Positions 26,803-35,901 of a stretch of DNA of 63,156 bases are shown here, one piece after another (position 1 is the first letter of the stretch; each line of letters opens with the position of its first letter). The stretch comes from Bdellovibrionota bacterium. Lineage in GTDB: Bacteria; Bdellovibrionota; Bdellovibrionia; Bdellovibrionales; JAMPXM01. The DNA lies in contig CAUJGS010000079.1 of assembly GCA_963170185.1 (NCBI GenBank), forward strand, positions 1 to 63,156, in the 5' to 3' direction. The notes below the pieces were generated by a model. It was given only the letters and a program-made list of their open reading frames with translations. It ran no database searches and had not been told where the DNA came from. The translations under genes were made by a program, and so were the position numbers.

Positions 26803-27708
26803 TTACAGACGAGTAATGGTATTGAAGGCTTCGCCGCGCGATTGCAGCTTAGCTAAAGAGAGTTCGCGAAGACTTGCGACGCCGAAGTTTTCAACCGTGA
26901 AGCTCGCCATCAGGCAGCCGTTCACGCACGCTTCTTTCAGCGAAGCCAAATCAAGGCCGCGATCGGATTTCGCAAGTGTTCCAAAGAACGCTCCAGCAAA
27001 TGTGTCGCCCGCACCTGTCGGGTCAACGACGTTAGCAATTGGGAACGCCGGCAAGATGAAGAAGCCTTCGGCTGTGCGAAGCACAAAGCCGTACTCACCG
27101 CGTTTTACAACGACGGCCTTTGGGCCCATCTTGATCAACTCATCGCTTGCGGCGATCGCATTGGTTTTTCCGGTGAGCATTTCCGCTTCACCTTCGTTGA
27201 TCAAAAGCGCGTCGATTTTCGCTAGCACCTTCATCAGCTCGTCACGCTTCGAGCTGATCCAGAAGTTCATCGTGTCCGCTCCGACAAGCTTCGGTTTAGA
27301 AACTTGTTCGAGAACGCGAAGCTGAAGCGTTGGATCGATATTCGCCAAGAAAACATATTTCGAGTCGCGGTACGAAGCCGGAAGCTCGGGGTTGAAATCG
27401 CCAAAGACGTTGAGATCTGTCTGAAGTGTTTTGGCTTCGTTCATATTGCCGTCATAGGCCCCAGCCCAGTGAAACGTCTTACCGGCTTTCTTTTGCAGGC
27501 CCGTGACGTCGACTTTGCGATCCGTCAAAAGCTTCATGTCGGTTTCTGCGTAATCTTCACCGACGACTCCCACCACGCGAACAGGCGCAAAAAGGCTTGC
27601 CGCCAGCGAGAAGTAATTGGCGCTTCCGCCCAGAGTGCGATCCGATTTTCCTGCCGGAGTTGAGATCGAATCGTACGCAAGACTGCCGACAACCAAGATT
27701 TCAGACAT
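26803..27708 (-). CDS. PfkB-family carbohydrate kinase
   Basis: 301 residues. Ribokinase/PfkB fold: EILVVGSLAYDSIS and RTLGGSANYFSLAASLF (N-terminal GG substrate motif), C-terminal signature DPTGAGDTFAGAFFG with catalytic Asp. The enzyme phosphorylates a sugar or nucleoside with ATP in the cytosol; the substrate (ribose, adenosine, fructose or other) cannot be decided. It differs from the heptose kinase at 30729. Start ATG with GGGGAA upstream. Single gene. Confidence 0.9.
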   Translation of the reverse strand: MSEILVVGSLAYDSISTPAGKSDRTLGGSANYFSLAASLFAPVRVVGVVGEDYAETDMKLLTDRKVDVTGLQKKAGKTFHWAGAYDGNMNEAKTLQTDLNVFGDFNPELPASYRDSKYVFLANIDPTLQLRVLEQVSKPKLVGADTMNFWISSKRDELMKVLAKIDALLINEGEAEMLTGKTNAIAASDELIKMGPKAVVVKRGEYGFVLRTAEGFFILPAFPIANVVDPTGAGDTFAGAFFGTLAKSDRGLDLASLKEACVNGCLMASFTVENFGVASLRELSLAKLQSRGEAFNTITRL

Positions 27709-27758
27709 TTGGAATTCCCCTAAAGTTTCGTTTTACCGTTCTAGACAATTGTTTCTAG

Positions 27759-28958
27759 TCAGTGACGGGCGCTTGTCGCTATCCCCGCCGCATCAAGCTT
27801 TTCTGGACGACCTTCGTATAGCGAAGTTAGCTGTCCACAAGCGGCAAAGATGTCGCGGCCCATCGTGCGACGAAGCAGCACGTGTGCCCCCAAGCGAATC
27901 AGTTCGTTTTGAAAGCGAACGACTTGTTCGGGATCTGGTCGCAGGTACTCCGTACCCGGGTGCTCGTTAAATGGGATAATATTGATCTTGCACGGAACGT
28001 CTTTGGTGAGCTGATAAAGTTCGCGCGCGTGCTCAAGCTTATCGGTCACATCTTTTAAAAGAACGTACTCCAAGGTCACATGATCGCCCGATGCCGACGC
28101 GTGGGCGCGACAAGCATCTAAAAGCTGATAGATGTTCCAGCGTTTATTGATCGGCATGACTTTCGAGCGTGTTTCGTCGTTTGGCGCATTTAAGCTCACC
28201 GCCAAGCGAACTCCCGCTTCTGTGATTCTTGGCATAAGCGGCACGATGCCAGAAGTCGAAACCGTGATCTTGCGACGTGAGAAACCGATACCGTCTGGCT
28301 CATGCAAAATCTTGATCGATTTAAAAACTTCGTCTGGGTTATCAAGCGGCTCGCCCATACCCATGAATACGATGTTGGTCACGCGAAGGCCGTCTTTTGC
28401 GAGGCTATCGCTAGCATGCAAAAACTGACCGACGATTTCGGAAGCTTTCAAACGACGCTTCATCTTTTGTTTTCCGGTGTAGCAAAAGCGGCACGCCATA
28501 TTGCAGCCGACTTCCGACGACACACAAAGCGTCAGGCGATCTTTTGAAGGAATCAAAACTGTTTCAACGGTCATGCCTTGGCCGACATCAAAGAGCCACT
28601 TGCGTGTGCCATCGACGCTTTTAAGTTCTTGCACCGGCTTTGGCAGATCAAAATTAAAGAGCATCGGAAGTTCCGAACGAAACGCCTTTGAGACATTCGA
28701 CATCTCTTCGAAATCATGGGTGCGCTTTTGATAAACCCAGTTATAGAGCTGCTTGGCGCGAAAGCGCTCTTTACCCATTCCTGACAAACGAGCCGAGAGA
28801 TCTTCCAATGGGTAATCAAAGAAACAAACGCGCTCGGTTGCGGCCGTCTCGGGCATGACTTCGGGAAGCCCCGGTTGGGCCTCCAGAGCTTGCGCCACGG
28901 GGCCTAAAGTCGTTGCCAAATGCTGGGAAAGATCTTGGTTCAATTCGGATGTCGACAT
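27759..28958 (-). CDS. rlmN: Dual-specificity RNA methyltransferase RlmN
   Basis: Radical SAM enzyme that methylates C2 of A2503 in 23S rRNA and A37 in some tRNAs. 399 residues. Radical SAM cluster GCNMACRFCYTGKQ (CxxxCxxC), SAM motifs VFMGMGEPLDN and SRRKITVSTSG, and the C-terminal catalytic Cys in the IFAACGQL segment. The first 45 residues precede the normal RlmN start (FFDYPLEDLSARL) and carry no motif; the true start may be further in, as the ATG at 28958 has a poor ribosome-binding site. Confidence 0.96.
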   Translation of the reverse strand: MSTSELNQDLSQHLATTLGPVAQALEAQPGLPEVMPETAATERVCFFDYPLEDLSARLSGMGKERFRAKQLYNWVYQKRTHDFEEMSNVSKAFRSELPMLFNFDLPKPVQELKSVDGTRKWLFDVGQGMTVETVLIPSKDRLTLCVSSEVGCNMACRFCYTGKQKMKRRLKASEIVGQFLHASDSLAKDGLRVTNIVFMGMGEPLDNPDEVFKSIKILHEPDGIGFSRRKITVSTSGIVPLMPRITEAGVRLAVSLNAPNDETRSKVMPINKRWNIYQLLDACRAHASASGDHVTLEYVLLKDVTDKLEHARELYQLTKDVPCKINIIPFNEHPGTEYLRPDPEQVVRFQNELIRLGAHVLLRRTMGRDIFAACGQLTSLYEGRPEKLDAAGIATSARH

Positions 28959-29103
28959 GAGGGCCGGAATCTAACACAGCCGGCCATAAAGGGCTATGTT
29001 TAAGAGAGGCCCCGGCACCCTGCCCCGGGTCAAAGCTCGCCAATCCCCTTAAGTCGGGTCTTTAATAGCCTTTCTGAAAAAAACTCATGCGAGGTTACCG
29101 GCC

Positions 29104-29952
29104 ATGAACACCACACTCTCTAGAGGAATCTCTCTAGCAAAACGCTGCTTTTCTCTCCCAAATATGACCCTCACTTTGGCGACAATCCTACTTGGCGCCA
29201 GCTTCTCGGGTGCTGCGACGACACCCCCTCTGGAACTCTCGCCCTCCTCTTCGGCAATTCGAGAAAAAGGGGTTCCTGCCGAGTTTTATATCCGCCGAGC
29301 ACTTGGCGATCGCAAATCACTCTTCCCAGGCGGCTCATCAAGCGTCGTTGGCAACAAAGCGCCGTTCGACCAAGCCAATTGGGCTCTCGTACCAACGCTT
29401 GCGGAAAGTGAACTGCAGACGTCGTTTGAAACTGTACGCGACGAGCGCCCGTTTCACGACGAAGAGCTGCGTGCTCGACGCGCGACCTGGCTTTACCCGG
29501 ACGATGGCTGTTTCGTTCGCGCGGTGATCGCCGATAAAATCTTGCGTGAAAAATTCGCGGTGGCTCAATCGGCGAAAATCTTCGCCTTTGGCAATCTTCG
29601 CGTACAAACCAAGAACTCGCCCTATGGCGAAGTCGAGTGGTGGTACCACGTGGCCGCAATCGCCAAAGTTCCAACTGCTGCCGGCGAAGAAGCCTATGTC
29701 TACGACCCCGCAATGGACTCGAGCCGACCAATGCCCGTGAAAGAATGGCTCTCTCGAATGTCGGATTCAAACTTGGAAATCGCGATTTGCTCGGGAGCGT
29801 CTTACGATCCGTACTCGTCTTGCGAGGCGGAAAACGGCGATCTCTCGGCTTCCGTGAGCCGCGCTCACCGCGAAGCGGGTTGGTTTTTACCTAGCGAATG
29901 GGACCGCGTCGTTGAACTGGGACGCGATCCCCATCAAGAACTTCTGAAGTAA
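29104..29952 (+). CDS. Predicted secreted protein-glutaminase (glutamine deamidase)
   Basis: 282 residues. Signal region about 1-38 (LTLATILLGASFSGAA). The centre shows a papain-like deamidase layout: PDDGCFVRAVIADKIL (Cys), KIFAFGNLRV, EWWYHVAAIAKV (His), EAYVYDPAMDSSRPMPVKEW (Asp), matching the Cys-His-Asp triad of protein-glutaminase (Gln amidase) of Chryseobacterium. It would deamidate protein-bound glutamine to glutamate outside the cytosol. The C-terminus has two Cys (AICSG, SSCEAE) probably disulphide-linked. There is no neighbour to suggest a target; in a predatory bacterium it could act on prey proteins. Family call by motif; substrate unknown. Confidence 0.8.
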   Translation: MNTTLSRGISLAKRCFSLPNMTLTLATILLGASFSGAATTPPLELSPSSSAIREKGVPAEFYIRRALGDRKSLFPGGSSSVVGNKAPFDQANWALVPTLAESELQTSFETVRDERPFHDEELRARRATWLYPDDGCFVRAVIADKILREKFAVAQSAKIFAFGNLRVQTKNSPYGEVEWWYHVAAIAKVPTAAGEEAYVYDPAMDSSRPMPVKEWLSRMSDSNLEIAICSGASYDPYSSCEAENGDLSASVSRAHREAGWFLPSEWDRVVELGRDPHQELLK

Positions 29953-29959
29953 CAAAAAC

Positions 29960-30607
29960 TTACTTCGTCAGCGTGCAGGAAAAGGCGGTGTAGATTGCCA
30001 AAACATCTGTTGGCGCGATCTTACCGTCTTTGAAGAGTTCACGTGCCGCTTCCGCGAGGTAGAACGACTGCTGAACATCCATTTGCATCGAGTTAAATGG
30101 GTACTTCCCCCACTTGCCGGCGTCCTCTAGAACTTTTTTGAACTTCTGCGTGATCGCAACCGAGCCCGATTGACGAGTCAGGTATTCAAACTTGGTCGCC
30201 GTCGGACCTGGTTTGATCGTCCAACCGTTGTCTTTCGCCGGTCCCGCGTTCACCAAATAGTCCGAGATCAACGCCACGTACTGCGGCCCACGAGCCGGAA
30301 GCTCGGAAGCCGGTGTGAGAAGCAAAATCGTCGTGCTGTAGAGATCGGTGTACTCGTATTTGTTGGCCATGAATGCGATCGTCTCGCCGCCAACAGTGAA
30401 TTCCTTGTCGCCTTCGCCATCGACAATCGGAAGTGAAATCACGACGCCGTCATTTGACGCCTGATCTTCGTGTTCAATATCGGCACCCTTTAAGACACCA
30501 ACAAGGCAGTGCATTTCGGGCAAAGCCGCGGTCGGTTGCGCTTCTTCAACCGCCTGAGCTTGGGACGCAAAAAACGCGAACATAGAAACAAGAGCAAGTG
30601 TCTTCAT
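29960..30607 (-). CDS. Secreted protein, unknown
   Basis: 215 residues. Signal peptide MKTLALVSMFAFFASQAQA with start at 30607 following AGGAGG; an upstream in-frame start at 30634 lacks a site. Mature protein contains one early Cys (MHCLVG) and one near the C-terminus (AFSCTLTK), probably a disulphide, and mixed alpha/beta pattern. Family not recognised. It converges on the glutaminase gene, gap 7 bases, and the two stop regions form a 7-bp inverted repeat by chance. Confidence 0.75.
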   Translation of the reverse strand: MKTLALVSMFAFFASQAQAVEEAQPTAALPEMHCLVGVLKGADIEHEDQASNDGVVISLPIVDGEGDKEFTVGGETIAFMANKYEYTDLYSTTILLLTPASELPARGPQYVALISDYLVNAGPAKDNGWTIKPGPTATKFEYLTRQSGSVAITQKFKKVLEDAGKWGKYPFNSMQMDVQQSFYLAEAARELFKDGKIAPTDVLAIYTAFSCTLTK

Positions 30608-30728
30608 CAATCCTCCTAAAAGTACGAACGCCACGTGTGAACGTTCACCGGTTTAGAAGAGTGCGAGACGAAGGACAATTCGGCCCGGCAGTTGGCCGTG
30701 TCAGATTGAAAGAAACACCTTAAGACGT

Positions 30729-31739
30729 TTAAAGAGTCGCGATCGCCGCGAGCAATTCTTCACGGCGACAAGGCACGCAGCCGATTTTTCCAACCACCAC
30801 TCCTGCTGCGATGTTGGATAGCGCGCAAGCCTCGACCAAGGTAAAACCCGAACCCCAAGCCAAAGCCAAAGCCGCAATCACCGTGTCACCAGCTCCGGTG
30901 ACGTCGAAAACCTGTTTGGCATTCGTCGGTAGGTCCGTCACCTGACCGTTTTCAAAAACGCGCATGCCGTCTTTTCCGCGAGTGATCACCATCGTCTTCG
31001 AACCGACGCCTTCCATTAACACGCGACCGATTTCGTTCAGCGTGTCGTTGCTAGCGCGAAGCTCATCGGCCCCCACGCCGGAAAGCGCGATCGACTCGTC
31101 GTGATTTGGCGTCATCAGCTCGACGCCTTTGTAGGTCGCAAGCGGTGTTGAGCGATAGGGGTCCGCGAGAACTTTTACGCCCTTGGCCTTTGCAAGCTCC
31201 ACACAGGTTTTCACCAGGCTTTCGCTGATCACGCCTTTGGCGTAATCTTGAACGATAAGGGCGACGACTTTGGGAGATTCAAGCGCGGTCTTCACCTGCT
31301 TGATCACTTCGGCCTCCACCGCTTGGGCAAGGAACTTCTTTTTTTCGTAGTCCACGCGCACGATATGATGGTTTTGCACCATCACACGCAGTTTCCGAGT
31401 CGTCGGTCTCGAAGAATCGACCACGAGATGCTCCACGGGGACATCAGCGGCTCGCAAAAGCTGTCGAAGTTGATCGGCCCCCACGTCCTGGCCGACGACC
31501 GAGACCAAGCGCGGAACCCCGCCAAGACCGCTGATATTTTGGGCAACGTTAGCAGCAAGGCCCAGCCTCGCCTCTTCTTTTTCTACTTCGACCACCGGAA
31601 CCGGCGCCTCCGGACTGATCCGACGCACCTGGCCCAAGGTGTACTCGTCGACACCGACGTCACCCACGATCACAACCTCGCGACCGTCCAAGCGAGAAAG
31701 CCCCGCCGTCAGAGTTTTAGTGAAGTCCTTCATGGCCAT
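30729..31739 (-). CDS. hldA: D-glycero-beta-D-manno-heptose-7-phosphate kinase (RfaE domain 1)
   Basis: 336 residues. PfkB-fold kinase of ADP-heptose synthesis for the LPS inner core, corresponding to domain I of E. coli HldE. Motifs: VIVGDVGVDEYTLGQVRRIS followed by PEAPVPVVEVEKEEARLGLA, and DVTGAGDTVIAALALA. There is no C-terminal adenylyltransferase domain, so a separate HldC-type gene must exist elsewhere. The frame extends upstream to 31892, but conserved sequence begins after the ATGs at 31739/31733, with AGGTGA ahead. It diverges from gdhA. Confidence 0.92.
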   Translation of the reverse strand: MAMKDFTKTLTAGLSRLDGREVVIVGDVGVDEYTLGQVRRISPEAPVPVVEVEKEEARLGLAANVAQNISGLGGVPRLVSVVGQDVGADQLRQLLRAADVPVEHLVVDSSRPTTRKLRVMVQNHHIVRVDYEKKKFLAQAVEAEVIKQVKTALESPKVVALIVQDYAKGVISESLVKTCVELAKAKGVKVLADPYRSTPLATYKGVELMTPNHDESIALSGVGADELRASNDTLNEIGRVLMEGVGSKTMVITRGKDGMRVFENGQVTDLPTNAKQVFDVTGAGDTVIAALALAWGSGFTLVEACALSNIAAGVVVGKIGCVPCRREELLAAIATL

Positions 31740-31875
31740 ACGAGTCACCTGCATAAGGGTGAAAAGACCATGAAGTTGCCACAGGTGGCAAGCTTCACTT
31801 GCCAAGGCAATCGGGGTCTTCTCTAATAGCGGGGCAAAAGTGGGATCACTACTAGAGATTTCCAGGGAGACCGTC

Positions 31876-33207
31876 ATGAACCATTCTGGCACGGGCCATT
31901 CAGGCTCGGCACAAGCATCAAGCGAACAACCTCATTTCTATCAGGCCAGCGAAGAGCTTTATCGCGGCGAGATGTTCGACAACACCATCAAAATTCTCGA
32001 AGAGGCCGGCAAGGTCATCAACTGTGACCCGAACGTTCTGACTCGTATGAAGCGCCCCAAAAAGGCGATCATCGTTTCGGTTCCCGTTCGCATGGACGAT
32101 TACACAGTTCGCACATTCACAGGCTACCGCGTTCAGCACTCGTCAACTCTTGGGCCCTACAAAGGCGGGATTCGTTATCACCAAGACGTGACGCTTTCGG
32201 AAGTCGCGGCACTTGCCACACTCATGACGTTTAAGTGTTCGCTTTTGAACCTCCCGCTTGGCGGCGGCAAAGGCGGCATCACTGTCGATCCATTGAAACT
32301 CTCACGCACGGAAAAACAAAACCTCACTCGTCGTTACACATCGGAACTTGGGACTTTGATCGGCCCGCAAGTCGACATTCCGGCTCCCGACATGGGAACC
32401 GATGCGCAGACGATGGCGTGGATGATGGATACCTACTCGCAAGAAATCGGCTTCGCTCAACCAGGTGTTGTCACAGGCAAACCAGTTGAAGTCGGCGGTT
32501 CCCTGGGTCGTAACGGCGCCACTGGCCTTGGCGTGGTCTTCATCGCGGAAAAAGGTCTCGAGAAGCTTGGCAAAAAAATGAGCGGCACGACCATGGTCGT
32601 CCAGGGTTTTGGTAACGTCGGAAGCCACGCAGCTCTCTACGCTCACCAACGTGGTGCTAAAATCACGGCTGTCAGCGATGTCTCGGGTGGAATTCACAAT
32701 CCAAACGGTCTCGACATCCCGGATCTCTTGAAATACGTCGCGGAAAAGAAAGTCGTAAAGGGCTATCCTCAATCCGAGCCGATTTCAAACGAGCAACTGC
32801 TAGAACTTCCATGCGACGTGCTTGCACCTTGTGCGATGGAAAACCAAATCACGGAAGCCAACGCCGGCCGCATTCAAGCCAAGATCGTTGTTGAGGGCGC
32901 CAATGGACCGACCAACGGTGGCGCAACAAAGATCCTCCACGAACGCGACATCCTGGTTTGCCCGGACATCTTGGCAAACGGTGGCGGCGTTATCGTTTCG
33001 TACTTCGAATGGGTTCAGAGTCTTCAGTACTTCTTCTGGACAGAGAACGAAGTGAACGAGCGCATGCGCCAGGTTATCGTCGGCGCGTTCGACAAGGTGT
33101 GGGAACTAAAGACCGAGAAGAAAATCGACATGCGTACAGCAGCGATGGGCCAAGCCGTTCGTCGTCTGGAGCGCGCGATGCTTCTCCGCGGCCTCTACCC
33201 TCGCTGA
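31876..33207 (+). CDS. gdhA: Glutamate dehydrogenase
   Basis: 443 residues. Reversible oxidative deamination of glutamate to 2-oxoglutarate in the cytosol. Motifs: GGIRYHQDVTLSEV, LPLGGGKGGI with catalytic Lys, PAPDMGTD, the nucleotide-binding VVQGFGNVGSHAA, and GANGPTNGGA. Sequence is of the NAD-type Glu/Leu/Phe/Val dehydrogenase family, hexameric. ATG at 31876 has GGGAGA upstream. Bdellovibrio relatives burn amino acids from prey, so this is a central catabolic gene. It is followed after 22 bases by pyrD on the same strand. Confidence 0.96.
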   Translation: MNHSGTGHSGSAQASSEQPHFYQASEELYRGEMFDNTIKILEEAGKVINCDPNVLTRMKRPKKAIIVSVPVRMDDYTVRTFTGYRVQHSSTLGPYKGGIRYHQDVTLSEVAALATLMTFKCSLLNLPLGGGKGGITVDPLKLSRTEKQNLTRRYTSELGTLIGPQVDIPAPDMGTDAQTMAWMMDTYSQEIGFAQPGVVTGKPVEVGGSLGRNGATGLGVVFIAEKGLEKLGKKMSGTTMVVQGFGNVGSHAALYAHQRGAKITAVSDVSGGIHNPNGLDIPDLLKYVAEKKVVKGYPQSEPISNEQLLELPCDVLAPCAMENQITEANAGRIQAKIVVEGANGPTNGGATKILHERDILVCPDILANGGGVIVSYFEWVQSLQYFFWTENEVNERMRQVIVGAFDKVWELKTEKKIDMRTAAMGQAVRRLERAMLLRGLYPR

Positions 33208-33228
33208 TCGAGATTATCGATCGTGGCG

Positions 33229-34326
33229 ATGAAACCGTGGTTATGGCTTCCAGCGCAAGTTTCGCATGATCTTGCACCGCTAGCTTTGGAGCTCGGGACG
33301 CTGTTCACAGCGCCCGTGAGTTCCAAAGAGCGTAGCGTGCAGTCGCGCACCTGGAATCGCAAAGGCCACCGTATCCACTTTGAAAATCCACTCGGCATTG
33401 CAGGCGGCGTCGATAAGGACGGTCGCCAAGTCGAAGGTTGGCGACACTTTGGCGCGGGCTTCGTCGAAATCGGCACGATCACGCCGCGTCCGCAAACTCC
33501 CAACCCCGGCAAAATCATGGCGCGAGTCGAAAGCGACGAAGCACTGTGGAACCGCATGGGCTTTCCTTCGCCTGGGGCACTTAAGACACGTTCTTACCTA
33601 CGAGATTTTCGCATCGAAGAGTCACAAGACCTTCAAGCCAAGAAGGCCGCGGGCGCCGCGCGCTTTCCGATATTCGCCAACATCGGCAAACAGCGCGAAA
33701 CGACACTCGACAAAGCTGTTCACGATTACCTGGAGCTTATCGATCTCTTCACCGACGAGACCTCACACGTCGAAGGCGAAGCGCCCGTTGACGGATTTGT
33801 TATCAATATCAGCAGCCCCAATACGAAGGGGCTTCGCGACCTTTTTCAACCGGAAAGACTCGAAGCCTTCTTGCGGCCGCTAGCGGAGCGCTTAAGCGAG
33901 TGTCACCGCCCGGGGCTTCTGAAACTCAGTCCCGACATGGACGACGAAACGAGGCTCGCGGCCCTCTCGACGGTTAGTCGTCTCGATCTCGACGGTGTTG
34001 TCGTCACCAACACGACTGCAAGCCGCCCCAACGGACTCAATCTTCCTACGGAGGGCGGGCTTTCGGGGCGTCCGCTGCAAAAACTCGCGCGCGAGTTCTT
34101 GCAGAAAACCGCGCGCGATTTTGATCGCGGCTTGTCGCAAAGCGCTTTGCCAGAGCCGGTTGCCGGTGAACACGATCGGCGCCTCATCATTTCCGCCGGT
34201 GGAGTATTGGACGGACACGAAGCTCAGTGGCGTCTCGCCCATGGCGCCGACCTCGTGGAAACCTACAGTGGTCTGGTTTTTTCGGGACCAGGCTTCTTTC
34301 GCCAAAGTCTCAAGAACCTCGCTTGA
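33229..34326 (+). CDS. pyrD: Dihydroorotate dehydrogenase (quinone), class 2
   Basis: 365 residues. FMN enzyme oxidising dihydroorotate to orotate in pyrimidine synthesis, membrane-associated and passing electrons to quinone. Motifs: NPLGIAGGVDKDGR, GFVEIGTITPRPQTPNPGK, NRMGFPSPG, NISSPNTKGLRDLF with the class 2 catalytic Ser, LLKLSPDMDD, NTTASRP, GLSGRPL and ISAGGV. Both the GTG at 33223 and the ATG at 33229 are possible; neither has a strong site. The N-terminal helix for membrane contact is short. Probably co-transcribed with gdhA and mutT. Confidence 0.95.
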   Translation: MKPWLWLPAQVSHDLAPLALELGTLFTAPVSSKERSVQSRTWNRKGHRIHFENPLGIAGGVDKDGRQVEGWRHFGAGFVEIGTITPRPQTPNPGKIMARVESDEALWNRMGFPSPGALKTRSYLRDFRIEESQDLQAKKAAGAARFPIFANIGKQRETTLDKAVHDYLELIDLFTDETSHVEGEAPVDGFVINISSPNTKGLRDLFQPERLEAFLRPLAERLSECHRPGLLKLSPDMDDETRLAALSTVSRLDLDGVVVTNTTASRPNGLNLPTEGGLSGRPLQKLAREFLQKTARDFDRGLSQSALPEPVAGEHDRRLIISAGGVLDGHEAQWRLAHGADLVETYSGLVFSGPGFFRQSLKNLA

Positions 34327-34360
34327 TACAAGGGCCTCCCTTGGCTAGTGTGGAAATCTC

Positions 34361-34834
34361 ATGGCTACTCCTATTCGCACACCTCCTCATGGCACACGTA
34401 TTCAGCGCCCCGTCTGGATTCCCGTCGTCACCGCTTTGATTCGGCGCGGTGACCAGGTTCTTGTCGGGCAACGCCCACCCGGCCACACGCTTGCTGGTCA
34501 GTGGGAATTTCCAGGAGGAAAAATCGAAAAGGGCGAGTCGCCCGAGACAGCCCTCAAGCGCGAACTTCACGAAGAGCTCGGCATCGAAGCGGAGGTCGGC
34601 CCTTTGCGTTTCGCGGCCACGCACACTTATGGCGACATCTCGATTTTGATTCTCTTCTACGACGTCTACTACTGGAAAGGTGAACCCAAGCTTCAGCAGC
34701 ACACCGAACTCAAGTGGACAACACCGCGCGAGTTTATTCAGCTGCCAATTCCAGAAGCCAATCGCAAGATCGCGATGAATCTCGTCGAGATCCTTGAATC
34801 GCCGACCAACGCGGGCGAGCCAAAGAAGGGCTAA
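34361..34834 (+). CDS. mutT: MutT-type NUDIX hydrolase (8-oxo-dGTP diphosphatase)
   Basis: 157 residues. Sanitises oxidised dGTP. Complete Nudix box: GGKIEKGESPETALKRELHE followed by ELGI, matching GX5EX7REUXEEXGU; preceded by VLVGQRPPGHTLAGQWEFP as in MutT. Tail includes TELKWTTPREFIQLPIPEAN, also MutT-like. It ends one base before the GTG of the first glycosyltransferase gene, so it is translationally linked to the surface-polysaccharide genes. Confidence 0.93.
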   Translation: MATPIRTPPHGTRIQRPVWIPVVTALIRRGDQVLVGQRPPGHTLAGQWEFPGGKIEKGESPETALKRELHEELGIEAEVGPLRFAATHTYGDISILILFYDVYYWKGEPKLQQHTELKWTTPREFIQLPIPEANRKIAMNLVEILESPTNAGEPKKG

Positions 34835-34835
34835 C

Positions 34836-35891
34836 GTGAGAATCGTCTTTCTCTCACGCGTACTTCCGCACGAATCAGGCTCTCCTCTTGAGCGCCGATT
34901 CGCGGGGCGCCTAGCGGAACTGACCGATCTCGGTCACGAGGTCCTTATCCTCTCGCGCTGGCAAGAAGAGCTTCCGGAATTGAGACTTGGTAAACGCGTC
35001 GAAATTCGCTACCCGTTTCGACGATTCGGCGCCTGGGAGTGGCCGCAAGCACTTCCCCTGCTTCTGCAGTGGCGGCCCGACTTGATTCACATCGTCGATC
35101 CCGGACTCAGCGCCAGCCAACGACTGCTCGGAGCCGAAGCCTCGGTCTTTCCAGTCATCGAAGGCTTAAGACGCGGATTTCGCAGACTCACTGTGCCGCA
35201 CATTTTAGTTTCGACTCTCGAGCACGATGCCGAAACATGGGCCAACATCGGCGCTCGCCACATAGAACACCATTGGCTTAGCCTTCGCCCATCCCTTGAA
35301 AACCTCTCCCGAGCCGCCAATCGCACCGACTCCGAACGAGTTCGCGTTTTTTTGGCGGGAACGGATGCCGAACGTGCCGCATTTTTCGAAAAAATCCCCG
35401 CACTCTTAGAGGCGCTGGGTCTTTGGACCAATTTGGAGGTCGGATGCATTCTCGATCGTTCGACACTTTCACGGACCGACCGCCAGAAGCTGCTCAAATG
35501 GGAGCGCCAAGCCGGCGAAGCGGCCTCAAGGCTTCTGCTGATTCCTAAGGCTTTTTACAACGAGGCCCTCGAAACGCTGGAATGGGATCTTGGCATCGTG
35601 GCCGGACTCGAGCCTCAAGCATTTCGCCGGTGGCAAGAGACCCTCGCCATGCCGTTGGTGGTTTCCGAAGCGCAAATCAAACACGGCCCAGAAGACCCAC
35701 GGGTCATGGCGACCGTTTCGGAACTCGCGTGGCTCGAACAAAGTCTTGCCGCGAGTCAGAACACCGCGCTTCGCGAGGCCGCTTGGGCCTCCATTCAAGA
35801 AGGCGCGCATCATTTTCTGCAAGACGACGCCACCAATAGGATCTCTCGTTTGTACGCAGTGGCCCTTGCCGAGAGCGCTTCTCCCTCGTAG
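34836..35891 (+). CDS. GT4-like glycosyltransferase, divergent
   Basis: 351 residues beginning at GTG 34836 (GAAGGGC upstream). The N-terminus IVFLSRVLPHESGSPLERR and DLIHIVDPGLSASQRLLG follow a GT-B N-domain. The C-domain is poorly conserved: the usual E-x7-E nucleotide-sugar motif is not recognisable, though AGLEPQAFRRWQETLAMPLVV sits at its place. It could be a catalytically weak partner of the second glycosyltransferase, which begins 10 bases after its stop. Sugar and acceptor unknown; likely LPS or capsule. Confidence 0.75.
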   Translation: MRIVFLSRVLPHESGSPLERRFAGRLAELTDLGHEVLILSRWQEELPELRLGKRVEIRYPFRRFGAWEWPQALPLLLQWRPDLIHIVDPGLSASQRLLGAEASVFPVIEGLRRGFRRLTVPHILVSTLEHDAETWANIGARHIEHHWLSLRPSLENLSRAANRTDSERVRVFLAGTDAERAAFFEKIPALLEALGLWTNLEVGCILDRSTLSRTDRQKLLKWERQAGEAASRLLLIPKAFYNEALETLEWDLGIVAGLEPQAFRRWQETLAMPLVVSEAQIKHGPEDPRVMATVSELAWLEQSLAASQNTALREAAWASIQEGAHHFLQDDATNRISRLYAVALAESASPS

Positions 35892-35901
35892 CATTGTCCT
35901 G

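Noticed and set aside
29946-29966. 7-bp inverted repeat GAAGTAA/TTACTTC as bidirectional terminator
   Set aside because: It is formed by two facing Lys-stop or similar codon ends; low GC stem and no T-run, most likely chance.
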